NCBI RefSeq assembly: GCF_007595705.1
Contig: NZ_NISY01000015.1
Coordinates: 124,001 to 188,000 of the forward strand
DNA from: Streptomyces sp. SAJ15
Lineage (GTDB): Bacteria > Actinomycetota > Actinomycetes > Streptomycetales > Streptomycetaceae
Direction of reading: 5' to 3'
DNA: 64,000 bases
Positions 8,209 through 16,874 of the stretch are shown piece after piece; within the stretch, counting starts at the first letter, position 1; each line of letters begins with the position of its first letter. The translations under genes and the position numbers were made by a program. Under the pieces are notes generated by a model, which was not told where the DNA came from, ran no database searches, and saw only the letters and a list, made by a program, of their open reading frames with translations.

Positions 8209-10605
8209 GTGAACAGGCAACGGAGGGCCGCAAGATCGGCCGCCATAGCCACCGTGGTCGCCGCATTGGGGGCGGCGACCCTGACCACCGGCCTCGCGCA
8301 GGCCGACGAGCGCCCGTCCGCGTCGCGGATCGAGCGCCATGACCCGGCGGCCCCCGGACAGGACGTGGACCACGACCTGGCGGGGCCGTTCAGCAAGGAG
8401 CGCGAGGCGCTCCGCGAGGCCGCGCTGCGGCAGGTGATATCCGGCGACAAGGAGCCCGTCAGGCGCGGCGCCTCACAGGTCGTCAAGCTCGGCAAGGGGA
8501 AGTACGTCGAGCTCGCCCGGGAGAAGACCGACAAGATCTTCACCATCCTGGCCGAGTTCGGCGACAAGGTCGACGACACCACCGTGTACGACCCCGACGG
8601 CCCGGACGGGCCGGAGCCGCCGGTGAAGAAGTACGGCGGCGAGCCGGGCCCGGCGCACAACACCATCGAGCAGCCGGACCGCACCAAGGACAACAGCACC
8701 GCCTGGCAGAAGGACTACAGCCGGCAGCACTTCCAGGACCTGTACTTCTCCAAGGGGAAGGGCAAGGAGTCCCTCAAGAAGTACTACGAGAAGCAGTCCT
8801 CGGGCCGCTACTCCGTCGAGGGCACGGTCTCGGACTGGGTCAAGGTGCAGTGGAACGAGGCCCGTTACGGCTCCAACTACTGCGGCGACACCAACTGCCA
8901 CAACGCCTGGGACCTGGTGCGCGACGCCGTCAACCAGTGGGTGGCGGACCAGAAGGCGGCCGGCCGTACCGACGCCCAGATCAAGGGGGATCTGGCGCGG
9001 TACGACCTGTGGGACCGCAACGACTTCGACGGCGACGGCAACTTCAACGAGCCCGACGGCTACATCGATCACTTCCAGATCGTGCACGCCGGCGAGGACG
9101 AGTCCGCGGGCGGCGGCAAGCAGGGGAAGACCGCCATCTGGGCGCACCGCTGGTACGCCTACGGCTCCGACGCCGGCAAGACCGGGCCGGGCGCCAACAA
9201 GGCCGGCGGCACGGAGATCGGCGACACCGGCATCTGGGTCGGCGACTACACCATGCAGCCGGAGAACGGCGGCCTCGGGGTCTTCGCGCACGAGTACGGC
9301 CACGACCTGGGCCTGCCGGACGAGTACGACACCACCGGCAAGGGCGAGTCCTCGGTGGCGTACTGGTCGCTGATGTCCTCGGGCTCCTGGCTGGGCCGGG
9401 GCAAGGACTCCATCGGCGACCTGCCCGGCGACATGAACGCCTGGGACAAGCTCCAACTGGGCTGGCTGGACTACGACACCGCCAAGGCCGGCACGAAGTC
9501 CCGGCACACGCTGGGTGTGGCCGAGTACAACACCAAGCGCAAGCAGGCGCTGGTGGTCGAGCTGCCCGCCAAGCCCGTGACCACCGAGATCGTCAAGCCC
9601 GCCGAGGGCGAGACGCAGTGGTGGGGCGGCCAGGGCGACGACCTGAAGAACACCCTCACCCGCACCGTCGACCTGACGGGCAGGTCCAAGGCGTCCCTGG
9701 ACCTCAAGGGCTGGTGGGACATCGAGGCCAACTACGACTACCTCTACACCGAGGTGTCCACCGACAACGGCGCCAGCTGGACCCCGATCGACGGCACCGT
9801 GGACGGCAAGGCCATCCCGCGCGACGGCGGTGACAAGCCGGCGCTGACCGGCGTCTCCGGCGCGTACAAGTCCCTCTCCTACCCGCTGGACGCCTACGCG
9901 GGTCAGAAGATCGGCCTGCGCTTCCGCTACCAGACCGACGGCGGCACCTCGGGCAAGGGCTTCACCGCCGACGCCCTGACGCTGACCGCGGACGGCGCGC
10001 CGCTGTTCACCGACGGCGCCGAGGGAGACGACAACGGCTGGGCGGTGAAGGGCTTCTCGCGCGTCGGCGCCTCCTTCACCAAGGACTACCCGCAGTACTA
10101 CATCGCCGAGAACCGCCAGTACGTGTCGTACGACAAGACCCTCAAGGTCGGTCCGTACAACTTCGGTTGGGCCGACACCAAGCCGCGGTGGGTGGAGCAC
10201 TACCCGTACCAGCGCGGCCTGTTGATCTGGCAGTGGGACACCTCGCAGCGGGACAACAACGTCGGTCTGCATCCGGGTCGCGGTCTGATCCTGCCGGTCG
10301 ACGCGCACGCCACCCCGGAGAAGTGGGCGGACGGCACGCTGATGAAGAACCGCTTCCAGGCGTACGACTCGCCCTTCAGCCGGTACCGCGCCGGCGGCTA
10401 CACCGTCCACAAGAAGGGCGTCCCGACAGTGATCAAGTCCAAGCCGGGCGTCCCCGTCTTCGACGATCACCAGGGCGTCTACTGGTACGACAGCAACCCG
10501 ACCGGTGGTGTCCGGGTTACTGACACCAACACCCAGATCAAGATCCTCAAGCAGCCGCGACATGGCTCCTGGATCACCCTCCAGGTGGGTCCGTCCACCA
10601 GGTAA
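8209..10605 (+). CDS. Secreted M6-family (immune inhibitor A type) metalloprotease
   Basis: A 798-residue secreted protease starting at GTG with GGGGAGGG about 8 nt upstream. Residues 1-35 form a Sec signal peptide (basic MNRQRRAARSAAIA, hydrophobic stretch, then Ala-rich cleavage site before DERPSAS). The catalytic zinc motif HEYGHDLGLPDEYD starts at His361 and fits HExxHxxGxPDxYD of peptidase family M6. A propeptide precedes it, and after the protease come beta-rich regions with a MAM/carbohydrate-binding look (LKGWWDIEANYDYLYTEVST). The extended mature chain is probably secreted during development. It is monocistronic, with a strong hairpin just downstream. Confidence 0.92.
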   Translation: MNRQRRAARSAAIATVVAALGAATLTTGLAQADERPSASRIERHDPAAPGQDVDHDLAGPFSKEREALREAALRQVISGDKEPVRRGASQVVKLGKGKYVELAREKTDKIFTILAEFGDKVDDTTVYDPDGPDGPEPPVKKYGGEPGPAHNTIEQPDRTKDNSTAWQKDYSRQHFQDLYFSKGKGKESLKKYYEKQSSGRYSVEGTVSDWVKVQWNEARYGSNYCGDTNCHNAWDLVRDAVNQWVADQKAAGRTDAQIKGDLARYDLWDRNDFDGDGNFNEPDGYIDHFQIVHAGEDESAGGGKQGKTAIWAHRWYAYGSDAGKTGPGANKAGGTEIGDTGIWVGDYTMQPENGGLGVFAHEYGHDLGLPDEYDTTGKGESSVAYWSLMSSGSWLGRGKDSIGDLPGDMNAWDKLQLGWLDYDTAKAGTKSRHTLGVAEYNTKRKQALVVELPAKPVTTEIVKPAEGETQWWGGQGDDLKNTLTRTVDLTGRSKASLDLKGWWDIEANYDYLYTEVSTDNGASWTPIDGTVDGKAIPRDGGDKPALTGVSGAYKSLSYPLDAYAGQKIGLRFRYQTDGGTSGKGFTADALTLTADGAPLFTDGAEGDDNGWAVKGFSRVGASFTKDYPQYYIAENRQYVSYDKTLKVGPYNFGWADTKPRWVEHYPYQRGLLIWQWDTSQRDNNVGLHPGRGLILPVDAHATPEKWADGTLMKNRFQAYDSPFSRYRAGGYTVHKKGVPTVIKSKPGVPVFDDHQGVYWYDSNPTGGVRVTDTNTQIKILKQPRHGSWITLQVGPSTR

Positions 10606-10632
10606 ACAGCGTCATTGCAGGTCAAAGCGGTA

Positions 10633-10664
10633 ACGGCCGTCGCCCACTAGCGGGCGGCGGCCGT
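10633..10664 (+). terminator. Terminator after the M6 protease gene
   Basis: A 13-bp stem, ACGGCCGTCGCCC pairing with GGGCGGCGGCCGT through one G-U pair, with a 6-nt loop, 28 bp after the protease stop codon. There is no long T-run, in keeping with Streptomyces terminators. Confidence 0.75.
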
Positions 10665-10727
10665 TCGCGTTATAGATGCTCCTACGACCTTGTTATTGAC
10701 ACGACGTCTCACGGGGGAGATGAAGGC

Positions 10728-11069
10728 ATGGCCGACGGAGGTTTCACCCGCCTCCCGGGCGGCAGCGTGGTCGTCGCGCTGTCGCTGCCACGCCCGCAGG
10801 TAGCGGGCGTGTCGGCGGGCTCCCGAGTCCGGATCCTGGTCCACGCCGCCAACCGCCAGCGCGCCCTGACCAGGCTGCGCAATCTGGGGCTGCGCGCCGT
10901 GTACCTGCGCGGGAACACCGAACCGCCGACACCCGACGAGGTGACCGCGGTGCTGCACCACCCCGACGGGCTGGTCTGGCGCGCGGCCCCCGAGGACGTC
11001 AGCGAGCTGTGGCACCCCATCCGGGCCCTGCTCCGGCCCCCGGCCACGACCCCGGCCTGCGGCGGCTGA
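10728..11069 (+). CDS. Conserved hypothetical protein
   Basis: A 113-residue soluble protein with a mixed alpha/beta pattern (GSVVVALSLPRPQ, RVRILVHAANRQRALTRLRN, GLRAVYLRGN, VTAVLHHPDGLVWR). No catalytic motif or membrane segment is visible. The start ATG follows GGGGGAGATG. Codon usage is typical of real genes here. I do not recognise a named family. It is convergent with the nicotinamidase gene, 21 bp apart, and separated from the protease by a terminator, so it is probably its own transcription unit. Confidence 0.7.
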   Translation: MADGGFTRLPGGSVVVALSLPRPQVAGVSAGSRVRILVHAANRQRALTRLRNLGLRAVYLRGNTEPPTPDEVTAVLHHPDGLVWRAAPEDVSELWHPIRALLRPPATTPACGG

Positions 11070-11090
11070 GAGGGCCGCCGCCCCGCGGTC

Positions 11091-11678
11091 TCAGCCCACC
11101 ACCGGCTTGCCGGACAGCTCGACGCCGGCCGCCCGGAGGTCCTCCAGGGCCCGCTCGGTGGTCTCCTCCGCCACGCCGGCGGTCAGGTCCAGCAGCACCT
11201 GGGTGGTGAAGCCCTCACGCCGGGCGTCCAGCGCGGTGGCGCGGACGCAGTGGTCGGTGGCGATGCCGACCACGTCGACCTCGGTCACCTCGCGCGCCCG
11301 CAGCCAGTCGGCGAGCGGGGTGCCGTTCTCGTCGGCGCCCTCGAAGCCGCTGTAGGCGGCCGTGTAGGCGCCCTTGTCGAAGACGGCCTCGATGGCGCCG
11401 GAGGCGATGGCGGGCGCGAAGTTGGGGTGGAAGCCGCTGCCCTCGGTGCCGGCCACGCAGTGCGCCGGCCAGCTGTGCACATAGTCGGGCTGGTCGGAGA
11501 AGTGGTCGCCGGGGGCGATGTGGTGGTCGCGGGTGGCCACGATGTGCCGGTAACCGGGAGTGGTCGCCCCGATCAGGTCGGTGATGGCGGCGGCGACGTC
11601 GGCGCCGCCGGCCACCGCGAGGCTGCCGCCCTCACAGAAGTCGTTCTGCACGTCGACGACGATCAGAGCGCGATGCAT
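11091..11678 (-). CDS. pncA: Nicotinamidase (isochorismatase-fold)
   Basis: A 195-residue cysteine hydrolase with the full catalytic triad: Asp9 (VVDVQNDF), Lys102 (VFDKGAY) and Cys144 (ATDHCVRATALDA). The metal-site loop DHHIAPGDHF is also visible. It deamidates nicotinamide to nicotinate in the salvage branch of NAD synthesis. The ATG at 11678 was chosen because DVQNDF lies about 10 residues from the N terminus in this family; the longer open frame (to 11771) adds an unrelated Arg-rich stretch. It lies 153 bp downstream of pncB on the same strand, which consumes its product. Confidence 0.93.
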   Translation of the reverse strand: MHRALIVVDVQNDFCEGGSLAVAGGADVAAAITDLIGATTPGYRHIVATRDHHIAPGDHFSDQPDYVHSWPAHCVAGTEGSGFHPNFAPAIASGAIEAVFDKGAYTAAYSGFEGADENGTPLADWLRAREVTEVDVVGIATDHCVRATALDARREGFTTQVLLDLTAGVAEETTERALEDLRAAGVELSGKPVVG

Positions 11679-11831
11679 GACGCCTGCCTTCCGACTGCGG
11701 GCGGACAGGACCGGGGCGCGGCGCGGCCCGTGACGGACGTGTCCGCGGCGGGTGTAACTGAGGGTATACATTCCCGGGGGGATCCGGGAGTGGGCAGAGG
11801 GGACATGAGGCTCACCATCGCCGGGCCCGCC

Positions 11832-13160
11832 TCACAGGTACTCGGTGGGCAGCACCGGCTCGCCCCGGGAGAGCTGGGTCGCCGACATCGGCAGCCCGGC
11901 CCGCGCCGCGATGTGCCGGTCCCGGGCCGCGTCCAGGGGCTCACGGCCGACGATCTTCCCGCCCCGCACCAGCTCCACCAGCAGCTGCCGGTCCACGAGC
12001 TCGTCCGGGACCGGGCCGGAGCCGATCACCTCCGCCTCGGCCACGCCGTCCGCGTCCAGTCGCCGCGCGGCCCACTTGCGGCCGCCGACGGAGGTCTTGC
12101 CGCCCAGGGACTTCTTGGCCACCGGCTCCAGGGGCATGTCCGGCCCGCCGCCGCCGGCCCGCGCGACCAGCTTGTAGACCATGGCGCAGGTGGGGTGGCC
12201 GCTGCCGGTGACCAGCTGGGTGCCGACCCCGTACGCGTTGACCGGCGCGGCCGCCAGCGAGGCGATCGCGTACTCGTCCAGATCGCTGGTGACCACGATC
12301 TTGGTCTTCTCGGCGCCGAGGTCGTCCAGCTGCTGGCGCACCCGGTGCGCGAGCAGCAGCAGGTCCCCGGAGTCGATGCGCACCGCGCCCAGGTCGGGCC
12401 CGGCGAGGTCGACGGCGGTGCGGACCGCCTCGGCGACGTCGTAGGTGTCGACCAGCAGCGTGGTGCCCTTGCCCAGCGAGGCGACCTGCGCGGTGAAGGC
12501 GTCCCGCTCGCTGTCGTGCAGCAGGGTGAAGGCGTGGGCGCTGGTGCCCACCGTCGGGATGTTGTAGCGGAAGCCGGCGGCGAGGTCGGAGGTGGAGGCG
12601 AAGCCGCCCACGTAGGCGGCGCGCGCGGCGGCCACCGCGGCCAGCTCGTGGGTGCGCCGGGCGCCCATCTCGATCAGCGGCCGGTCGCCGGCGGCGACGG
12701 CCATCCGGGACGCGGCGGCGGCCACCGCCGAGTCGTGGTTGAGGATGGACAGGACCACCGTCTCCAGCAGCACCGCCTCGGCGAAGGTGCCCTCCACGCG
12801 CAGCACGGGGGAGCCGGGGAAGTAGACCTCGCCCTCGGGGTAGCCCCAGATGTCGCCGCGGAAGCGGTAGTCGGCCAGCCAGGCGAGGGTGGGTTCGTCG
12901 ACGATCCGCTGTGCGGCGAGGAAGTCCAGGACGCCGCTGTCGAAGCGGAAGTTCTCCACGGCGTCCAGCACCCGGCCGGTGCCGCCGACGACGCCGTAGC
13001 GCCGGCCCTCGGGGAGGCGGCGGGTGAAGACCTCGAAGACGGAGGGCCGGTCGGCGGTGCCGGCCCGCAGCGCGGCCTGCAGCATCGTCAGTTCGTACCG
13101 GTCGGTGAAGAGCGCCGTCGAGGGCACGGTCACCGGCAGCCCCAGGTCCGCAGTGTTCAT
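11832..13160 (-). CDS. pncB: Nicotinate phosphoribosyltransferase
   Basis: A 442-residue enzyme joining nicotinate to PRPP to form nicotinate mononucleotide (Preiss-Handler NAD salvage). The N terminus STALFTDRYELTMLQAALRAG is the family signature. FEVFTRRLPEGRRYGVVGG, GTSAHAFTLLHDSE (phosphoribosyl-binding His region), VRIDSGDLLLLAHRVR and VVTSDLDEY are further conserved blocks. The ATG at 13160 was chosen since it sits just before this signature; the longer frame to 13415 runs through the promoter. A perfect inverted repeat lies 17 bp upstream. The gene is divergent from clpS, with a 139-bp shared control region, and is followed by pncA. Confidence 0.94.
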   Translation of the reverse strand: MNTADLGLPVTVPSTALFTDRYELTMLQAALRAGTADRPSVFEVFTRRLPEGRRYGVVGGTGRVLDAVENFRFDSGVLDFLAAQRIVDEPTLAWLADYRFRGDIWGYPEGEVYFPGSPVLRVEGTFAEAVLLETVVLSILNHDSAVAAAASRMAVAAGDRPLIEMGARRTHELAAVAAARAAYVGGFASTSDLAAGFRYNIPTVGTSAHAFTLLHDSERDAFTAQVASLGKGTTLLVDTYDVAEAVRTAVDLAGPDLGAVRIDSGDLLLLAHRVRQQLDDLGAEKTKIVVTSDLDEYAIASLAAAPVNAYGVGTQLVTGSGHPTCAMVYKLVARAGGGGPDMPLEPVAKKSLGGKTSVGGRKWAARRLDADGVAEAEVIGSGPVPDELVDRQLLVELVRGGKIVGREPLDAARDRHIAARAGLPMSATQLSRGEPVLPTEYL

Positions 13161-13177
13161 GGTCGTTGATGTTACTC

Positions 13178-13204
13178 CCAATCTCGTCAAAGTGACGAGA
13201 TTGG
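13178..13204. promoter_or_regulatory. Perfect 12+3+12 inverted repeat upstream of pncB (candidate operator)
   Basis: Arms CCAATCTCGTCA and TGACGAGATTGG are perfect reverse complements around a 3-bp AAG spacer. The site is 17 bp from the pncB start and 95 bp from the clpS start. Its position over the likely pncB promoter, moderate GC content and perfect symmetry strongly suggest a repressor operator. NAD-salvage genes are often controlled by NrtR/NadR-type or similar repressors, but which protein binds here cannot be told from the sequence. Confidence 0.7.
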
Positions 13205-13299
13205 ATCGCCTTCTGTCGCACGGGCGTTCCCGTTCTGTGGCGCGGGTGTTCCCGGGCCCCGTTTGTGCGACGACCACCCCCTGGTGGCAGCATGGAACC

Positions 13300-13602
13300 G
13301 TGAGTGTCGCACCGGTGGAGATCGAACGTCCCGAGTCGAGCGAGGCGGCTGCGGCCGTACCCGAACCCGACGTTCCCTGGGTCACGGTGGTCCACAACGA
13401 CCCGGTGAACCTCATGAGCTATGTGACCTACGTCTTCCAGGCGTACTTCGGCTATCCCAAGGACAAGGCGCACCGACTGATGCTCGACGTCCACCACAAG
13501 GGCCGGGCGATCGTCTCCAGCGGGAGCCGCGAGGAGATGGAGCGCGACGTGCAGGCGATGCACGGGTACGGCCTGTGGGCCACCCTCCAGCAGGACCGCT
13601 GA
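13300..13602 (+). CDS. clpS: ATP-dependent Clp protease adaptor ClpS
   Basis: A 100-residue adaptor that delivers N-degron substrates to ClpAP/ClpCP. The conserved core is present: WVTVVHNDPVNLMSYVTYVF forms the N-degron pocket (NDPVN), followed by HRLMLDVHHKGRAIV and RDVQAMHGYGLWATLQQD. The first about 25 residues are a disordered acidic extension. The GTG at 13300 gives a standard-length protein; the longer frame into the pncB promoter is not plausible. The stop overlaps the ATG of the next gene by one base (TGATG), so the two are translationally coupled. Confidence 0.93.
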   Translation: MSVAPVEIERPESSEAAAAVPEPDVPWVTVVHNDPVNLMSYVTYVFQAYFGYPKDKAHRLMLDVHHKGRAIVSSGSREEMERDVQAMHGYGLWATLQQDR

Positions 13603-14255
13603 TGACGGGGTACTTCGAGCCGCTGCCCGGCGGCGGGGCGGTCATCGCCCTGGACGACGTCCAGATCTCCATTCTGCGCAGTCTCGCCGTGCAGTTGCTG
13701 GAGCTGATCGGCCCCGGCGAGCAGCCGGTGGCGGGCGACGACCCGCTGGCCGCCCTCTTCGCCGAGGGGCCCAGTGAGCCGCCCACGGACCCCGCCCTGG
13801 CCCGGCTGTTCCCGGACGCCTATGGCGGCCCGGAGCTGGCCGGCGCGGTGGAGGGGGACGATCCGGAGGCCCGCAGGGCGCTGGAGGAGGCGCGGATCGC
13901 CTCGGCCGAGTTCCGCCGCTACACCGAGAACGACCTGCGGGCCCGCAAGCGCGATGACGCCCTCGCCGTCGTCCGGGCGCTGGACGGGCTGACCCACGGC
14001 GGGCGGGGCTCCGCGGACGGCGTCGCGCTCGCCGGGGGCGAGGCGGTGCTGGAGCTGGACCCGGACGAGAGCAGGCGGTGGCTGGGCGCGCTCAACGACC
14101 TGCGGCTGGCCATCGGCACCCGGCTGGAGGTCACGGACGAGGACGACGGGTCGGAACTGCTGCTACCGGAGGCCGACCCACGCAAGCCGATCGCCTTGGC
14201 GTACCGTTGGCTCGGCGGCTTGCAGGAGTCACTCGTAGAAACACTCATGACATGA
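13602..14255 (+). CDS. DUF2017 family protein
   Basis: A 217-residue soluble protein conserved next to clpS in actinobacteria. It begins MTGYFEPLPGGGAVIALDD, with a predicted helical segment ISILRSLAVQLLELIGPG, an acidic middle, and the C-terminal block AYRWLGGLQESLVETLM. It overlaps clpS by one nucleotide, which implies coupled translation and suggests a role connected to ClpS or Clp proteolysis, though none has been shown to my knowledge. No catalytic motif is visible. Confidence 0.85.
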   Translation: MTGYFEPLPGGGAVIALDDVQISILRSLAVQLLELIGPGEQPVAGDDPLAALFAEGPSEPPTDPALARLFPDAYGGPELAGAVEGDDPEARRALEEARIASAEFRRYTENDLRARKRDDALAVVRALDGLTHGGRGSADGVALAGGEAVLELDPDESRRWLGALNDLRLAIGTRLEVTDEDDGSELLLPEADPRKPIALAYRWLGGLQESLVETLMT

Positions 14256-14402
14256 GTTGGGCATGAGTTATATCGCTCGATAACAGGCGAATTTTGGACA
14301 TGTGAGACAGGTGTCCTCTCAGGGGAGTCTCAAGTCCGAATAACGATCCTGTCACCTGGCCTACCCTTTTCGCTGACGCGTGGAACGTTTGTCCGCTTTT
14401 TC

Positions 14403-14420
14403 TTGTGGTGTGCACCACAA
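14403..14420. promoter_or_regulatory. 18-bp perfect palindrome upstream of the amino-acid permease
   Basis: TTGTGGTG and CACCACAA are perfect 8-bp arms around a TG centre. The dyad lies about 180 bp before the permease start in a 345-bp gap that also contains AT-rich stretches typical of promoters. It is a good candidate operator for a dimeric regulator. The gap otherwise holds no gene and no riboswitch family I recognise. Confidence 0.5.
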
Positions 14421-14542
14421 CCGCCCATCCGGATCACTGTTGCAGGCGTGATAAATCTTCACGACCGCCTGCGAGACGCCACCCCTGTCCCGCGGGGGCG
14501 CTAGGACCGGCGGATCGCCGGAAGCACTCCATCCATCCGGGG

Positions 14543-14559
14543 GGATCGGGACCCGATCC
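14543..14559 (+). other. Leader hairpin before the amino-acid permease
   Basis: GGATCGGG and CCCGATCC form a perfect 8-bp stem with a single-base centre, 41 bp before the permease start codon. It may be part of a longer structured 5' leader (GC-rich stem-like segments run from about 14480 to 14580) or an operator. No riboswitch class is assigned. Confidence 0.35.
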
Positions 14560-14600
14560 GAGCCTTAGGGCCGGGTCGGCATGGAGAAAGGCGCACACAC

Positions 14601-16088
14601 ATGACCTCAGTGCAGGTCGCGCGACACGAAGACGACGCCACCGGCAATGGGGCCGCGGGCAGTACGCCTGAGGAGGGCTACGAGCGGGGGCTTGGCAGCC
14701 GCCAGGTCCAGATGATCGCCATCGGCGGCGCCATCGGCGTCGGCCTCTTCATGGGGGCCGGGGCGAACATCGCCAAGGCGGGCCCCAGCATCATCCTGAT
14801 GTACGCCCTCGCGGGCGTCATCATCTTCTTCATCATGCGAGCGCTCGGCGAGCTGCTCCTCTACCGGCCGGTCTCGGGCTCCTTCTCGGAGTACGCCCGT
14901 GAGTTCCTCGGCCCGTTCTTCGGCTATGTCACCGGCTGGACCTACTGGCTGATGTGGATCGTGACCGGCATGGCGGAGCTCACCGCCGCCGCGATCTACA
15001 TCCACTTCTGGTTCCCGGACATCCCGCAATGGGTGAGCGCACTGGTCTTCCTGGTGGTGCTCTTCGGCGTCAACCTGATCTCGGTGAAGATCTTCGGTGA
15101 GGTCGAGTTCTGGTTCTCGATGGTCAAGGTCACCGCGATCATCGGCATGATCGTCATCGGCCTGGGCGTGCTCACGCTGGGCTTCTCGGACGCCGGTGAC
15201 ACCGCCACCCCGTCCAACCTCTGGTCGCACGGCGGCATGTTCCCCAACGGCATCGGCGACAGCCTGATGACCCTCCAGGGCGTCATGTTCGCCTACCTGG
15301 CGGTCGAGCTCGTCGGCGTCACCGCGGGCGAGTCGGAGAACCCCAAGGAGACCCTGCCCAAGGCGATCAACACCCTGCCCTGGCGCATCATCGTCTTCTA
15401 CGTCGGCGCCCTGGCGGTCCTGCTCGCGGTCGTCAAGTGGACCGAGTTCTCCGCCGGCCAGAGCCCCTTCGTGCACGGCTTCGAGAAGATGGGCATCCCG
15501 CTCGCCGCGGGCATCATCAACTTCGTGGTCCTCACCGCGGCCCTGTCGTCCTGCAACTCCGGCATGTACTCCACCGGCCGTATGCTGCGCGACCTGGCCA
15601 ACAACTTCGAGGCCCCGAAGGTCTTCGGCAAGCTCAACGCCCGCAAGACCCCGGCCGTCGGCATCACCGTCTCGGTCATCCTCATGGGCATCGGCGTGGT
15701 CCTGAACTACGTCGTCCCGGAGAAGGCGTTCACCTACGTCGTCTCGGTCGCCACCGCCTCCGGCATCTGGACCTGGATGATGATCCTGCTCAGCCACATC
15801 CGCTACCGCTCCGCGGTCAAGGCGGGCCGGCTCCCGGCCTCGTCCTTCCCCGCCCCCGGCGGCGCGGTCTTCAGCTGGGTCGCGTTCCTCTTCCTGGTCT
15901 GCGTCACCGGCATGATCGCCTACGACAAGGACAGCCGGGTCTCCCTGTACGTCGGCGCCGTCTGGGCCGTGGCCCTGGGCATCGGCTGGGTCCTGCTGCG
16001 CCGCGCCAACCCGCAGCTCGGCCAGCGGAAGCCGCAGCCGGCCGTCGCGGGCGAGCCGCAGGACGCCACGCCGGGCAGCTCCAAGTAA
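14601..16088 (+). CDS. Amino-acid permease of the APC superfamily (AnsP/CycA-like)
   Basis: A 495-residue integral membrane transporter with about 12 predicted helices. The family signature is clear: GLGSRQVQMIAIGGAIGVGL (glycine-rich helix 1 that binds the amino-acid backbone), FIMRALGELLLYRPVSGSFS, and PKAINTLPWRIIVFYVGAL. It resembles the proton-coupled asparagine/D-alanine/glycine permease group. The exact substrate is not predictable. The N-terminal about 35 residues are disordered and acidic. It follows a long non-coding leader with a palindrome and a hairpin, suggesting regulated expression, and ends in a strong terminator. Confidence 0.9.
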   Translation: MTSVQVARHEDDATGNGAAGSTPEEGYERGLGSRQVQMIAIGGAIGVGLFMGAGANIAKAGPSIILMYALAGVIIFFIMRALGELLLYRPVSGSFSEYAREFLGPFFGYVTGWTYWLMWIVTGMAELTAAAIYIHFWFPDIPQWVSALVFLVVLFGVNLISVKIFGEVEFWFSMVKVTAIIGMIVIGLGVLTLGFSDAGDTATPSNLWSHGGMFPNGIGDSLMTLQGVMFAYLAVELVGVTAGESENPKETLPKAINTLPWRIIVFYVGALAVLLAVVKWTEFSAGQSPFVHGFEKMGIPLAAGIINFVVLTAALSSCNSGMYSTGRMLRDLANNFEAPKVFGKLNARKTPAVGITVSVILMGIGVVLNYVVPEKAFTYVVSVATASGIWTWMMILLSHIRYRSAVKAGRLPASSFPAPGGAVFSWVAFLFLVCVTGMIAYDKDSRVSLYVGAVWAVALGIGWVLLRRANPQLGQRKPQPAVAGEPQDATPGSSK

Positions 16089-16107
16089 CCCGGTCGGCAT
16101 CTCGGTA

Positions 16108-16140
16108 GGCGGGCTCCGGATCTCAGATCCGGAGCCCGCC
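16108..16140 (+). terminator. Terminator after the amino-acid permease
   Basis: A nearly perfect stem of up to 16 bp, GGCGGGCTCCGGATCT with AGATCCGGAGCCCGCC, about 20 bp after the permease stop. There is no T-run. Confidence 0.85.
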
Positions 16141-16207
16141 CACCCGTCTCCCCCCACCGCCCTCAACCGGGCGCTGCGCGCGCTGCGCGCTCTTCTATTC
16201 TTTGGCC

Positions 16208-16633
16208 ATGCTGACCATCACCCAGGCGCTGCGCGACCAGATCGTCGCGCATGCCCGTGCCGACCACCCCGACGAGGCCTGCGGCGTGGTCGCGGGGCCG
16301 GCCGGGAGCGACCGGCCCGAGCGGTTCATCCCGATGCTCAACGCGGCCCGCTCGCCCACGTTCTACGAGTTCGACTCGACCGACCTGCTGCGCCTCTACC
16401 GCGAGATGGACGACCGGGACGAGGAGCCGGTGGTCATCTACCACTCGCACACCGCCACCGAGGCCCACCCCTCGCGCACCGACATCTCCTACGCCAACGA
16501 GCCCAGCGCCCACTATGTGCTGGTCTCCACGGCCGACTGCGGCAACGAGGAGGGGCCGGTGCAGTTCCGCTCCTTCCGGATCGTGAACGGCGAGGTCACC
16601 GAGGAGGCGGTGGAGGTCGTCAAGGAGTACTGA
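16208..16633 (+). CDS. mec: Mec-type JAMM/MPN+ metalloprotease (CysO-cysteine peptidase)
   Basis: A 141-residue zinc isopeptidase-fold protein. The JAMM motif is complete: Glu23 (DEACGVV), His79-Ser-His81, Ser89 and Asp92 in the HSHx7SxxD spacing. In mycobacteria the homolog hydrolyses CysO-cysteine to release cysteine and regenerate CysO. The gene lies directly upstream of cysO and cysM, matching that pathway. The ATG at 16208 was used; a TTG two codons earlier is possible. With the CysO encoded here ending in extra residues after its Gly-Gly, this protease may also trim the CysO tail (inference). Confidence 0.93.
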   Translation: MLTITQALRDQIVAHARADHPDEACGVVAGPAGSDRPERFIPMLNAARSPTFYEFDSTDLLRLYREMDDRDEEPVVIYHSHTATEAHPSRTDISYANEPSAHYVLVSTADCGNEEGPVQFRSFRIVNGEVTEEAVEVVKEY

Positions 16634-16757
16634 GGCGTACGAGCCCGTGCCGCCGTGGGCGGCCCACCCGCCATATCGTCTCGCGGAACGGTCGATGGCC
16701 GTCCGCATTCCGGGACGTCCCTCCGGTCGGGTGAACGGGAATCGATACGATGACCGC

Positions 16758-16874
16758 ATGGTTTCGTTTGACGTGAGCGAGAAGACGCCGGGCATGCTGC
16801 TCGTGGCGCGGCTGCACGTCGACCTGTGCCGCCTCGCCAGCGCGATGTGTCGGTACCAGGGCGCCGCGGCCTGA
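16758..16874 (+). CDS. Small Cys-containing leader peptide upstream of cysO-cysM
   Basis: A 38-codon ORF encoding MVSFDVSEKTPGMLLVARLH followed by VDLCRLASAMCRYQGAAA. The RLHVDLCRLASAMCR core closely matches the short leader peptides found before sulfur-assimilation operons in Streptomyces, which share an (R)HVDLxRxxSAxCR pattern. Two cysteine codons (TGC and TGT) lie near its end. A second possible start (ATG at 16794) gives a 26-residue peptide nearer the family's usual size. Hairpins overlap and follow its stop codon. The likely role is cysteine-responsive attenuation of cysO-cysM; this is inferred from position and resemblance. Confidence 0.72.
   Translation: MVSFDVSEKTPGMLLVARLHVDLCRLASAMCRYQGAAA

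Noticed and set aside
14256..14600. A ydaO, glycine or guanidine-I riboswitch before the amino-acid permease.
   Set aside because: The conserved core sequences of these classes are not present, so only a palindrome and a hairpin are reported.
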